Shown here: positions 11,260 to 24,487 of the stretch, in pieces | Numbering within the stretch: the stretch's first letter is position 1 | How the letters are laid out: each line of letters begins with the position of its first letter | Source: Drosophila miranda | Taxonomy: Eukaryota > Arthropoda > Insecta > Diptera > Drosophilidae | Reading direction: 5' to 3' | NCBI RefSeq assembly: GCF_003369915.1 | Contig: NC_046675.1 | Coordinates: forward strand, 16,554,001 to 16,618,000 | Length of the DNA stretch: 64,000 nucleotides | Notes under the pieces: generated by a model | The model's input: only the letters and a program-made list of their open reading frames with translations | Told to the model about the DNA's origin: nothing | Database searches by the model: none | Translations under genes and position numbers: made by a program

Positions 11260-14200
11260 ATGGTGGTCGCCACGCCCCCAACCACAGCAACGGGAGTAGG
11301 AGGCAGTAGTAGCAATAGCAGCAGCAGCAGTGGCAGCAATCCGGGTAATTGCTACATGGATCAGTACCAGAAGTACGCCACGCACTGCGAGCGGGCGGAC
11401 AGCGGGAACGGAAGCGATCTGGAGAGCAACGGCGTTCCGGCCAAGCCCGCATCGCTGCTGACCGACGACAGCGAGGAGAGTGGTCCCTCCTCCCTGGGCA
11501 GTGACTCCCTCAACTGCAGCAGCACGGAGTACGTGCGTCAGGCGGCCTCCCAGCCCAGCGGCCAGCTGCAGCTGCAGCGGCAGCGGCAAAAGTCGATACG
11601 CATGCTGGGATCCCTGGGCTCCCTGCTGCCGGACTCCCTGCTGCGGGACATAAGGGATCGGCGCAGTGCGGAGGAGTACGTGGTGCAGTACACGGGGACC
11701 GTCACTACCCAGGCCGATGTCGATACCGATGCCGATGCCGATGCCGATGCCGAGGTCAAGGACAAGCCAATGCCAGCGGGCAAGATGTCGTTGCGCCTGT
11801 CCCGCGAGTCGCTTAGCGAGGAGAAAATCGAGGAGCTGCGTGCAGCCGTGGAGAGAGCCAACTTTGTGCAAACCGGTGAGGAGTCGTTGGACAGCATTGA
11901 GGCCGCCTCGCAATCTCTGCCAGTTACCAGCAACATCCACGGCCACAGCCACACCAATGGCAGGGGCAGTGGCAGTGGCAGTGGCAGTGGCAGCAGCAAC
12001 ATCAACTACAAATATGCAGACGATCAATACTACAGCTTTCACATTAACGAGCACGAGAACTTTAGCAGCTTCGCGCGTCACGTCGACGGCGACGAGTCGG
12101 AGATGGCCGCGAGCCTAACGGAACAGCAAGATCTCTTCGCCGGCTACCGGGATGTGCGGTGTGGCAGCAGCTCCACCCAGTCTACCATTCGCTCGGCCAA
12201 GGGAACGGTGCGAGGCGTCAAGAATCGTGTGCGCAATGGAATAGCCACGTTCTTGCAGCTCCAGCAGCAGCCCAATGCCAAGGTGAGTCGAGGTCGAATG
12301 AACATGAGCACACACACATATGTGATGGATATGTGAATATGGATATGAATATGCAGGGAATTGAGACATTTAGGCATTCAGGTATTCAGTTATTCAGAGT
12401 TATTCAGTTCCCACGGTGTCGGCGTCAACAACGTCTCGTCTGCATGATTGCCCACCACCATTGAGTCATCTGCCCGGGACCGGCCAAATTATGCAATCCC
12501 TCGGTGCGATGTGAGCATCTCTCCGCCGATTGTCTGCCATCCCACTGTGCACACGTCTCGTTCAGAGAAAGTGCTACCCAACAATTGAAGATGCCGATGC
12601 CGATGTGTGGACTCAGAGTCAGAGCAGCTTTTCAATATCTTTCACATTTCGAATTGACGGCTCACAGCCCGCTCATTTTACCCGTAATCTAATGAGCAAC
12701 TGCTGTCTCCCCTCCCAGCCTGCCCCCAGCCTGCTTGTCCGCCTGGTGGCTCCACACACGAGCTGTGCTTTCAACGTCTCTTCGTTCAGTTTCTTCTTCA
12801 ATTATAATGAAAACCGTTAAGTGGCTTATTTTGTGCTGTGCTGTGCTATGTCTTTGTCGTTTTGTATGCGCTTAGCGCGCGTTTACTACTTGCTCAGATA
12901 GCGCTTGGCTTGGCTTATTCCAGATATCGGCATCGGACCGACTCAGCGACGTTAGCAACATTTACGTTTCCATGTATCTTTCCATGCTCTTTCCCAGAGA
13001 TTGCTCTGTAGTTTGGGTGCGTGGTTTTCGGCTTGGATTCACGACTAATCGCAGTTAATGTTGGCCATGTTGGGCAGCTTGGGTTGGGGCGCTGAAACAA
13101 CAGCTAGCCAACGGTGCTGAATGGAATTGTCATCGTAAAAGTGGAAATTGTATTAGTTTCTTTTTTTCCGAGGCGTGTTCTGGGAACTAGTTTTGCATAA
13201 AACGATCATTAATTGTTAAAGAAATGAAGAAATCGCTTGATAAATCACAGATATCGTAGATTTATGTTTATTCACCTGAAGAGCTTTCTATCTGAATGCC
13301 AAGATTAAGCCAAAATTTGATATATTATCTGCCAAGGTTTCGAATTAAAATGGCATCATTTGGGACTCCCCATTTTGGGTGCCAAAGATCTTTCAACACT
13401 GAAGCTGGAACTTGTTCCCATTTGATGGACTATCACTCGACCATTTTTCCGCCGGCTTACGCGCTTTTCCCCCATTTCCTAATATCAACCATGACTCGAG
13501 CAGAAATCTTTTCTGCTCCGGCAATTGTCCATAAATACATTTTCGGCTTGGAATTGTTTTCTTATTTCTATTTTTATGCTTTTTAATTTTTATTAGTCTG
13601 GCTGCTGCTCTCATTTGATTTCCTCTGCACAAAGCGACTTAGAAATTTCCCTTTATCTAATTAAATGAACAGATTTTAGATCATTTTAATTGTTTTGCTT
13701 GTGGCTTTCTTGCTTTTCACTTTCTGAGCCATGGAGCAAGACCTGATGAATTGACGGAGTGACGGTTGGCGTTGGCCCGCCTTCGACCGACAGTCGAGAA
13801 ACAGCACAACGGATCGGCATAAATTAAGTAGATGCTAAATGAATGGATATGTTTTATGGCCTTATAGCGGCTCACATGCAAATTAGCCAGCCAGCCTGCT
13901 AGTCAGACACTCGGATGGATGGTAGGAAGCATTCAGAGACCAACAATAGGAAAAGTGAGATGATGTTAATTATAATGCAGGCCTGGCATTCCAGGCCATT
14001 CCATTCCACTCTCGTATGCAGAGCAGTAAAAATCGAAAGTGAAAATCTGACTGGCATCTGGCATTGTTTCGTATCGTGGCCGATTGTTTAGCCCTTCGGC
14101 GCTTGAAGCCCTAATTAGAGCAATCGACGGATTTTTGATGGCTACAAATTGAAGGTGCTTGCACACAAAAATCACAACTCACTTTGTCACCTTCGAGAAG

Positions 14201-16538
14201 CATCAGCAGTCGTAGTCGCAACAACAACCTCATTGGTTGAGGCATCACTGGCATTAGCCTCGTATCTCGATGTGTGTTGCTCAACTCTTCGATTGGCAAT
14301 CACTCTGCTCCGACTGCTCGCTGCTGGCTATTGGCCATACAAGTGACCTGCTTTCTCTTTTGTCCATTAATATGTAGCAGAGCAGCGCGCTGCGTTGTTG
14401 CTGCGACTGTGGCTGCTGTGGCTGATGCTGCTTCTGAGGCGACTGCGGCGACGACGACTGCAGCTCGACAAAAGTCGCGCAGAGGTTAGCCGTGCAAATC
14501 ACGTGTGGTAATTGTTATTTGCCGGTGTGTTTATGTTTTTGGCAATGCAAATTATAGCCAAGAGTTGACATTGAGCCACTGTCCCAACAGACAGTATTGG
14601 CTGGGACCCGCGTATAGAAATGGGAGTTTAGTTTTCTCCAGCAGACACTGCACCAATGCATCAGTGCAGCAGTGCATCAGTGCAGCAGTGGCAGTGCCAG
14701 GGACATACGGGGCAGACAATTGCTGAAATTGAATTGGAAAAACAGCTTAGCGGCGACGTTCACTTCGCTACGGCCTGGAGTTGACTTTCCATTTGACCGC
14801 AGCTCGTTTGTTGTTTGTTGCTTGCTGGATGTTTGGTTGTTTATTGTTGATTTGGTTCGTGCTGCGTGGCTTTGAACTTTTTTTTCTTGATTTTGATTTT
14901 GTCATGAAATATTTTTCTCGCGTTTGTCGCTGACAACGGCACATGCAGCTGCACTTTGTCGCTGTCTCTCTATCTGCATCTCTACGGCGCAGGCTCTGTC
15001 GCCGTGTTTGTCTTTCTCTCTTCATTTCGTTTCATTCGCCTGCTTATTAATTTTCTTTCTTTCTATTGCAATGCAAATTCTCGTCACACCAGTTTGGGGA
15101 TGCTGCTGTCCCCGCAAACCACTCCGAACCCCACACTGCCTCTGCCCACTCCACGCTGCGTAGTTCATTGATACCAGAGCTCTGTCCGCCCGGTTCGGTT
15201 TGGTGCGGTTCGGCTCGGCTCGGTTCATTAGCCAAAGCAGACGCCACCAAAGTTGGCCAACTAACGGAAATGTTAATTGTCAAATGAAATGAACGAACCC
15301 CCCTGAGCCGAACCGGTTGAGGCTTACAAAATAAGACATCATAAATTGTCGGGAAAACATTCCAGATTTCCATTGTACGAGTACGATTGCCTGTTGCTGC
15401 TGCTGCCTGTCGATTGCCTAGCAGTTTTCCTATTATTGCTTAATTGTATTGATTAATAGGATTTTGAGTGACATGCAGAGTTGGCTGCTGGCTGCTGGCT
15501 GGTAGTTACGTGACTGCAAGCTAATGAACCCAACGGCTTGGAGAGTGCGCTGTGCCTAAGATTGAAGTTTTCCATGCATGAGGCCCAACCAGTTCTCCCG
15601 AATTGCATTACTGTTTGCTAGCAAGACCTGATTTCTACTTAATTCTTGCAGCAGCCCCTGCAATCAAATATGAGTTTTGCATCATTAGGCGGTAGTCCTC
15701 TTGGTTTTCCCGTTGCCATTGGCATTGTCATTGCCTTTAGATTGAAATCGATTGTCTGTAATAATCTATCGCAGCTTAAAGTCGGCGATTCTTCCGCGTT
15801 GCTTTTGTCTCTTTTTTCAGACTGGCCTGGCTTTCATCCTCACAAACCAGAGACCCAATTTGGACATGCCGTTCTTGCATGACCATGACAACAACTGAAA
15901 TCCGCGCTCTGTGGCGAATGTTGCGCCAATTTCCAGTTTTTGGTGGCCTGCTTTCAGCCACCGACCCAGTCAACGTCAACTCGACTCGACTCCGGCAATA
16001 ACCAGAACTCGAACTCGAACTAATCTGTTGCTCTTTTTCCACCTCTTCTCCTATCCACCCACAGTGCTACAAAGAGAAAGACCTGGGCAAAGTGGTGCTG
16101 TACACCACCAGTATGGGCATTATACGGGACACCTACACGAAATGTGCCAATGTCAAGCAGATTCTGCGCACTCTGCTGATCAAGTTCGAGGAGCGGGACG
16201 TCTTCATGAGCGTCGAGTACCAGGCAGAGATGCGCCAGCGCATGCAGACCTCCCATGTCCGAGTGCCCCAGCTGTATGTCGAGGGCCAGCACATCGGCGA
16301 CGCGGACACAGTGGAGCGGTTGAACGAGTCCGGGGAGCTTCGCCAGCTACTCAAGCTGTACAAGTCCATTTCCAGCACCTACACCTGCCAGACCTGCGGC
16401 GGCTACCGCCTGCTGCCCTGTCCCTCCTGCAACGGGTCCAAGAAGTCCGTTCACCGGAACCACTTTACGGCCGAGTTCGTGGCCCTCAAATGCATGAACT
16501 GCGACGAGGTAGGACTGGTCAAGTGCCACAACTGCTGA
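11260..16538 (+). CDS. CG31559: Glutaredoxin domain-containing cysteine-rich protein, 498 aa
   Basis: Two coding exons are 11260-12282 and 16065-16538, joined in phase 0 (donor AAG|GTGAGT, acceptor CCCACAG|TGC) across a 3,782-bp intron. Residues 1-341 are low-complexity and probably disordered, with Ser/Gly repeats, an Asp-Ala repeat near 157-165 and a Gly-Ser repeat near 236-244. Residues about 350-440 form a glutaredoxin-like fold. It lacks a CPYC redox motif (VLYTTSMGIIRDTYTKC instead) but keeps the cis-proline context VRVPQLYV (P409). The end carries four CxxC pairs (C449/452, C460/463, C484/487, C495/498), a zinc-binding pattern shared with vertebrate GRXCR1/GRXCR2. Those homologues act in stereocilia actin bundles and are implicated in protein glutathionylation, so a role in actin-based projections such as bristles is inference. 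The start is the first ATG of the open frame; further 5' non-coding exons are possible. Confidence 0.92.
11728..11752 (+). repeat. GCCGAT coding repeat (Asp-Ala) in CG31559
   Basis: About four copies of a GCCGAT hexamer sit inside the first coding exon and encode alternating Asp and Ala. The repeat unit is a multiple of three, so copy-number change would alter length without shifting frame. Confidence 0.8.
11965..11990 (+). repeat. GGCAGT coding repeat (Gly-Ser) in CG31559
   Basis: Four GGCAGT units, continuing into GGCAGCAGC, encode a Gly-Ser run in the disordered N-terminal half. The antisense reading of this and the neighbouring repeat produces a long spurious open frame on the minus strand. 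Confidence 0.8.
12283..16064 (+). other. Large intron of CG31559
   Basis: A 3.8 kb intron with GT (GTGAGT) and AG (pyrimidine-rich, CTATCCACCCACAG) ends. No nested gene could be supported on either strand. A pyrimidine-rich tract precedes the acceptor. Long introns in otherwise compact Drosophila genes often house enhancers. Confidence 0.7.
14657..14688. repeat. 16-bp tandem duplication in the CG31559 intron
   Basis: TGCATCAGTGCAGCAG is present as two perfect head-to-tail copies, followed by a partial third (TGGCAG). Confidence 0.8.
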
Positions 16539-17311
16539 GGAGAGCCCGGGACTGGACTGGATCCGGAGCTGGAGTGCGGACTGTCTGTATAGCTCATAAG
16601 TGTTTCTGCATTTTATATCCGCTCAGCCTTTATTATTTGTGTGTAAATCAAGCTAATCGTAAGCCCTGTTAAGCTTAGTCAGCAATTAACAACAAGCAGC
16701 ATATTCTAGTTCTAAGTAGTAAATAGTTTAAAAAGAATATGTCCTTCTTGTGTGCTTATTTTCCTACTTCAGAGGGAGATGGAGCTAAGATAGGTGGATC
16801 CTGATTGCACAGCAAAGCGGACATATAATTAGTTTTCCCCGAATGTTTCGCAAATATTTTAAATGCTGTTAAGCTGATTGAAGCTACAATTTTTATTCAT
16901 TTTCCATTGAACCACAAAGTATGAAAAACTGCATTCTGATTTGGATTTCCATTAAACTCTGCATGGCATGCCACCTAATTGACTCTAAATTAATTTTGTT
17001 CATTTGCTGATTGAATTGCATACTTTTTGGCTTGATGCGTTTTGAATAGTATAGGATGTTATTTTGGGTAGAAATTTAATTCTGGAAACAGCAAAAAGGG
17101 CAAAACTGACCTTTGATTCCAACAGCACCCCAGGCAATATTCGTTGGCGTCCGTGAAAGTGAATTATGGACTAACTTAAGTGCAGTAGCAACCAAAACTA
17201 TGCCCCCACAATGCGGGCCAAACAGAGACAGAGGCAGAGTATACATTTCAGGAAATAGTTTAATATTATGGAGGGGCAAGGACATGTAGCCATGTACAAG
17301 TGTATCGGGGT

Positions 17312-17316
<5 letters not shown>

Positions 17317-17348
<32 letters not shown>
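17317..17348. repeat. (TG)16 dinucleotide microsatellite
   Basis: Sixteen uninterrupted TG units. This is the longest pure dinucleotide run I found in the window and is likely to be length-polymorphic. Confidence 0.9.
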
Positions 17349-17352
<4 letters not shown>

Positions 17353-20300
17353 CGGGTAAGTAAGCTTCAACTCCGCCATGATTGCTTTCCACTCGGCCCT
17401 CCTGCATCTATTCCATGCGCCCTGGCTCTTGGCAATTATGTAAACCAGCTTCTCTCCTTCCCTCTCTCGCTTTCTCTCTCTGAACCACACCGACCATGCA
17501 ATTTTCTCGCGCCATTTAATTTTTGTCGGCCTGCCCCTGCTCGAGTCGGAAGGGACGTCTACGTTTGCCTTTCTGCCAGTTAGCCAGTCAGCCTGGCCCC
17601 AACCATTTGCCGTTGCTATTTGCTTTTGGTGTCTTTGTTAGTTATTGTTATAGCCCCTTTTAATGTTATTTTCCACTTGGCTCAAACTTTTGTTAACATG
17701 CCACCCTCACGCACTGAGCCACCTACCAAGCAGCCAGAAGCCAGAAGCCAGCCAGCAACCAACTGACCAACCGAACTGACCGGCATCCAGCGAAGGAAAA
17801 ACAACCAGCCAAACCCTTTCGTGGGCTCTTCAGCCCCAGCCTCAGCATCAGAATCAGAAGCAGCAGCGACGAGGCATGGCATGGCTGAAATTGTTATGCT
17901 TCCGCTGCCTGACTGGCCCCCCAGATCGTTAAATTCACAGGCGGCTACATTGTAATTACCAAACGGACCCACGGAGCCGTCGAGCGAGCCACCGAACGAC
18001 CCACCGAGCGACCCGTCGAGCTGTTGGCCCAAATCCTCAGCCAAGGCGGCTTGATTTATGTGCCAACAGCGGCGTCGTCATACGCAATTTTTCATAAACA
18101 ATTTGGCACAATAACACACAATATTCCAAGGGGTTGTGGTGCTCGGATTTGAGTTCTGCCTGGTTTTGGGTTTGGGGTCGTCGTCGTGGTCCGTGATCGG
18201 GGTCCTTGGAGCCGAGAACTGAGAGTGCGAGGAGCCACCGAAAAATATTAAAATATATATATTGTAAATACCGGTAATGCTGGCAAACGGTGGCGTCATG
18301 TGAGTGTCGTCTGGTGGCCACACAGCTGGATGGAACCACAGCACCGTGCAGCACACAGCACGGTATGCGATGGGAGACCCCGGGGCCCTGTCCTGTCGCT
18401 CTGTATTTGAGTCGAGTTCCGTTGTGCCACATAATGGCAGCTGGTCGCTGTCGCCTGGCAGTTAAGCCAATACCAGGACAGAGCAGTGTAGAGCAGAGTC
18501 CCCGTTCCAGGCATTGCCATGAATCGCTGGCATTGTTAACTTTATCCGCGGTAATTAGTTTATGCGCGCAATTTCATGTGCAATTTGGTCATTAAACATT
18601 TTTTGTGCCCTCCCTCTCTCTCTCTCTGTCTCTCTCTCTGTGGGTGTGTGCAGTATTATTTGGCATTTTCAGAATGGAGTCTGTGGCATGGTCCGGAAAT
18701 ATTGTACGAGAGCATCTGAAAACGAAAGCGCTGCATACTCTCGGGCACAGGTGTTTTCGGGAGCTCTGGCTCACTATAAATTAGTGTGTCAAGCGGACGG
18801 CAGCATCGCATCGCTCCCAATTGGCGACAAATAAAATTAGCCACACATTATGTTTTTGGCAAAAACTTTCAAATTGTTTTGGCCTGCCTCCGGCCACGGA
18901 GGCACCGTACCGCATCCCACAGTCAGCTCATTACACTCTTTGTTGTTCTCTCGACGAATCGGGTAGGGCTGGCTGGGCTACAAATCACGGGCAGCTACTC
19001 AACGGATTATTAAGTGAAAATTATGGCACTCCAAAGGCTCATAAAGCATTTACAATGCTGCTGTCGGGGCCGCCGCAGCGGTTAGTTACATTTTTTATTG
19101 TCATTTGGCTGGGCGTAGCCCAAACCTAACCCATTTGCCAGTTGTCTGCCATAAAACTAACATAGCTCACATTATGGAACACAGTTGGGGCACCAGTCTA
19201 AGCGGAGCCCCATCGTACAGGGAGCTGGCCAAAGCCGTCTTTTCTCTGCTCAACGGTCTACTCTGAGTGTGTGCATAAGTTTTAATCTGGCTTCGTTACA
19301 ATCAGCCGGATCCTTTCGTGCGATTCTGCAGTTGTTTGCTCTAAAAAAAGTATGTGGCAGGCTATAGAATAGTGCATTACTATACGGAAGAAGAAATACC
19401 CTTTCCCTGAGAGGACAATGCCTGCAATTTAAACTTATAGCTGCAACCTTTGAGTAAGCATTCAGTAAATATGCCATCAGTCAATGCTCATGTCGTATCG
19501 TTATATTACCACCAAAAAAAAAGCGAACAAAGTGCATAACAATTCGAGAGTAATGCGCCTTGAGCAGTAAATAAAATAAAAAGGCAAAGTGCGGCCAAGA
19601 GATAGCAAAAGTAAGCAAAGAATTGATTAAAATTTACGGGTATGCTCCCACCCCGCCCTCACACATACATGCACCACACACACACGATATGTACTATAAA
19701 GATATATCACACCCTGGCAGCCATCCGCTTTTATCGAAAGTTCGCCTTTTGCCTCCTCCTTGTGGGACGATGGGCCGATGTGCGATGAGCGGGGGCGGGT
19801 TGAACAACATTTTGATTAAATTATTTTAATGGCAAGTGCGAGATATATGGTAAATATATGCGCTGAAGCTGGATCTATCGCTGTCTCATCTTGTTCTACT
19901 TGTGCAGCAGCCAATTAATTCAGCTGCGAACTATTAAAGCACACACTGGGCGCTCATAAATTGAGGCACGGTTTGGTAGGTGGAGATGGAGATGGAGGAA
20001 ACAGACACAGACCCAGAACCAAAACCAGCAAGCGGATCAAGGCAGGGCAGGGCACAACTGGCAGGAGAAACAGCAGCAGGAACAGAACATCATGAACGAA
20101 TTCTCCAGAGTGAGCTGTAAATGACTGAATATTTCATAGACGCGATTCCGTATAGATGCAGGATGCAAAGGCGCTGCCCGAACAGAAACAGCTGAAGTTC
20201 GGCTGTATTAGCTAAGCAAGCAGCTGATGGACGGCACGGGCCTGGGGCACGGATTTGCCACAGTCACTTTGGCTCTATTCCCTTCCTTTTTTGTGTTCTG

Positions 20301-22190
20301 CATTGGGTTGGGGTTGGGGCACCTGCCCGCATAAAGCGTCTCAGCGCTGTCTCTCCCAGAAGAAATTTCTATCTCTGCGAGTGTAGTACCTCGTTGCCTG
20401 GTCCCCTATTTTCCTGTCGTTCTCCGCTCTTCGTGCACTGCTGCTCTGACTGACTGGTAAATATTTATTGAACACGATTCGCTCGTTAGGCGGACGCAGC
20501 ACACACATCGAGAGAGAGGAGTCGAGCGGAGTCCCTCATGTCTGTTGCTCTGTTGCTCTGCTGCTGTGTCTCGCATATTCGTTTTTCACTTTGATTCATT
20601 CTGTAGCATTTTTCAATTTCTTTGTATAAAGGTATACCCTAACCAACGGATGCATTAGCTGTGTCCTAAAAGAAAAGACTTCAGCTTGCATCCACTTCAA
20701 CTTAATGATAATGATAGGATGTAATCTCATATTAACTGCGTGGGTAAACAAGTTCAACTTCGACAAAGGACCTACATATGTGTATTCTCAGGCGGGAGAG
20801 TATCATCGCTCGGACCAATTGGAAATGGAATTTTCTCTGCTAGATTTTTCTCTTGATTCTTATCTAGGACGCTATGCTCCTAGTCGAGCGATCTGTGTGC
20901 AAATTTTCATCTGTCCTTGTGTGGATGTGTCCCAGGAGTGTGTGCGTGGATGTGTTAGTTTTAAATTTCGGCTTAGCCTGGCCGCCGGCTCAATAGGCCA
21001 GGCAGAAAGAAGCAGTTAATAAAATCCCTTGACACGAAGGCGTTTACATAAGCTTTTAGCAAATAATTGAGTGTGCGTGCCTTTGTTGTTGCTTTTGTTG
21101 TTGTTGAACGAAGTTGTTGGTGCTGCTTGCACGTGTATCGTGCGATTGGGAAAATTGCTCGGATTGGATACACGCCCAGTCCCCGAGGCCCCCAAGGAAC
21201 TCAACCCAAGCCCAAGCCCAAGTCCATGCCCTGCCTGGGTATTGGGTCTTGGGTTACGGTCTCTGTTTCATTTCCACAGTTCGAAATTCAATTGAATTTG
21301 CAAAAATTGTTGTTTACATGTCGATTTGCTTGTTTGATTTATGCAAAATGTGTGTGCCCGAACGGAGGCGGAGGCGGAGGGCGTGACTCGGCCCACACAC
21401 GCACGCACTTGATGATGTGTGCCTGGAGATTTGGGCAAACAATCTTGGCCCGAAATTAGACGCAGAAACGGAATGGCAACGGACGATGGGTGACCATCAT
21501 CCTCGGCCAGCGGTGGGCAGTTCTAGCTTTGTGGGTTGCGTATTAAACGAAATTAGCTGCCAATGGGCAAAGGCAGATTGTTGCAAGGAGAAGGGGCGTA
21601 CTATATGTGCCAGGCGTTTTGTTTGTCCCTTAATAGACACAGGCCCTGGACTGGGGCTGAACCTTTTTAGCCGGGGATAAGGATTCGTATTTTGTATTTG
21701 CACAGCAACAATGATTTCAATCTTGTTTGATAAATTTTCTATTTACATACGATTTACCTCGAGCGGCAGCTCGACTTCGCACTTTGCATGGACAGCACGT
21801 ATCCGCATTACGCATACGCCGCGTTATCCCCGGCTAAGAGCTTTTCCTTGCCTTGCCCTGGCCGCTAAGTGCAGCACTCGCACTTGGAATTCCATCAACG
21901 TCAGTCCACATAATGACCTGACCAACACAACTGAACAGAACTGAACTGAACAGAACCCTATAGAAGAATGCAATGCTCGAGAAAATGGAGAGAAGTCAGA
22001 AGAAGAGTTGGCAGCTAAAAGAAAATTTGTCTTCTCTACAAGTTGCAGTCAAGTTTGCCGTCGAGCTGGGGAGAGGATAAACATTTTTCAGCAGCAATAA
22101 ATAATAACGGAAAATGGCCGAGGAGGAAGAAGAAATATTAATAATAAAAGTACACAACAGCAGTGCGCATAAAGGGACAGGACAGGGGCA

Positions 22191-22220
22191 GGACAGCGCA
22201 GGACAGCGCAGGACAGCACA
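22191..22220. repeat. 10-bp tandem repeat, three copies
   Basis: Units are GGACAGCGCA, GGACAGCGCA and GGACAGCACA. They are preceded by related GGACAG strings from about 22,175. Confidence 0.8.
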
Positions 22221-23849
22221 ATGGATGCGAGTGCCCCGCAAGCTGGACAGAATCTGGGCAGCCAACAAGAAAAGTGCATTCACGAATAAAATCAAAGCCA
22301 TCAACTGCAATTGCAGTCGACGGACATGGACATGCAGGGAAGGTCGAGCGGACCGGACCTGACCGCTGGAATGGGCGCCCAGAGGGGGTGTCTGTGTCGG
22401 AGGCGAATTGAATGGTTATTGGAAGTGCTCTGCAGGAAGGCCAGGGGCAGAGGCAGGTTCAGGATAGACCGAGAATACTGGAGGAATAAAACTTTTGCGC
22501 TTCCCTCACGGCCATAAAACTATTACGCAAGATGCATAAAGACTTTGTCAAGTGGAAAAATATGAAAAAGTTTTACATTTCTATGCAAAAGGCAGCGACG
22601 TAAATTGCAGTCTCCCCTCCCTCACCACACACTACTAGATAGGCCATGGGCCAAAGCCAGGGGCAGAACTGGGGCTCCCATACGAGTATATGGGGATATT
22701 TTCTATCAGCTGCATGCTGTGCCTGGGATATTTGGAAAACTTTTTGATCCGCACTAATTGCCCCAAATAGGCCATAAAGTGTAGGCTTATTAGATGGGCC
22801 CATCAATATTTGGGAATCTCTTTCATGGCTTGTTATTAAATTACAGTTAATAAAAACCTTTAATGTCCCGATTTAAAGATTAAACAAATTTGGCTAGGGA
22901 CGGACTCTTCTGCTCTGCTCTGCTAGGCAGGGATGGCAAACAATGTGGCAAGTCACAAAGCACTGGGCACCAGGCAGCAGGCAGCAAACAGCAGCCAGCA
23001 CACTTTCAATTTTCGGAAAACACATAAAACTTGATTATCTTGATTAAATTGCAAATCAAAAACATGTTTCAAGGATTACTTGTATGCCACAGACGAACAT
23101 ACGCACACGCACAAGAACAAGCACACGGCTGGATAGAGCGAGAGCTTATCAAACCACAGACACAGACACACACGCATACGCACACACCCACACACATGCG
23201 TACCTTGCAGCAAAGCTACGTAGATACGAAGATACATATTTTTATTCACATGGATACAATGTGAGGGGATATAAATAATAATTGTAAACTGCAGAGAGAC
23301 TGTATCTGTGGGTGTGTTTGTGTTTGAATTTGTGTGTGTGGGTGTGCCATGTTAATCTGTTAACATGAAGCTTAGATCGATTTCATTTCAAAAGTGTTTA
23401 TATCAATTTCAAGTAATTACAAGCAGCCACAAGCACATGGGTCTCCAGCTCGAGCCCAACCCAAAAACAAATCTGCATGCGAGTATATGTACATATGTCC
23501 TCTTACTTGTAGAGATGTCGATATACAGGTGAAAACATGGTCACAAATCTTTCCACGCACTGGAAAATATGACGAAAATTTATTATAATTCGATTCCAAG
23601 GCTATGGAAACACTCTGAGCCCAAGCCACAAACGTGTTGAACTTGTTAGAGGCTCCTCCAACTGCTGGCAGCTCTCGACTGACAAGTGTGTTGACAGATG
23701 CATCAGATGCCATCATCGCTGCAGTTGTCGAAGATTGTTTGAAAAGCTCTGCAGTTTCGCTTCGTAATTAATATTATTATTGATTTGGTGCGACAAGAAA
23801 ACCTTTGGTAATGATTTGTTTGTGGGCGCTGATTAATGTCAATCAACTG

Positions 23850-23870
23850 ATTAGTTGAAACTCAACTAAT
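23850..23870. other. Inverted repeat with homeodomain-type cores
   Basis: ATTAGTTGA (23850-23858) and TCAACTAAT (23862-23870) are perfect complements around a 3-nt spacer. The outer pair AATCA/TGATT extends the symmetry with a bulge. Each arm carries a TAAT/ATTA core, and more TAATTA-type sites lie within 100 bp upstream. It could be a paired homeodomain site rather than an RNA hairpin. Confidence 0.4.
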
Positions 23871-24487
23871 TGATTTAAGCTCATGGGTCCTGTGTCTGTG
23901 TCTGTGGCTGTTTTGCAGCTGCTGAACTTTCAAGGAGATGAAATTCCTCTAAGTGCAACTTAACAACTTGTAAGCTATGCCTCTCCTAATCGTTATAATA
24001 GTACTTTGGCCCTCTGAAATCAGCATCCTATTTGTATCCATTTCTCTTCATATTATAGTTTCAGGTTCAAACCTCTTCTGATGCAATAATTTCTCAAATG
24101 TATCTTACCCCTTTCGGGGCGTGTCGGAATCTGTCACAGACAATGGCATCATGTGGGGGATAGGGGATCATTTGAATTAATCGCATAATATGTGAACTAA
24201 TTAAATGTCAACCCCAAAGCGCTGACTTAAAAGCCCCGTCGGACCAACTTTGTTGTCCTCCTTCGAGTATTACAAATGCAGGGAGAAACACGGAACTTTA
24301 GTGGCAGCAGAAGCTTACAGCTGGCAACTGGCACTAGTGCAGAGGTAAATGTAAGTAAATCTGCAAATGTCAAAGAGATTAGGTGAGTCATAGGCGTGGG
24401 CGTGGCAAAAGCAACGTAACAAGGGCGTTGCGGGTGCAGGAGCCATGGGATAACGGGGAGTAGGTAACTGTGCCGGGCTAATCTTAC

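Noticed and set aside
10798..12081. 427-codon open frame on the minus strand
   Set aside because: It is antisense to CG31559 exon 1 and its protein consists of translated repeats and hydrophobic runs (GIGIGIGI, TATATATA). No domain, no splice context.
24060..24075. GGTTCAAACC resembling a tRNA B box
   Set aside because: No A box or cloverleaf-forming sequence at the expected distance upstream.
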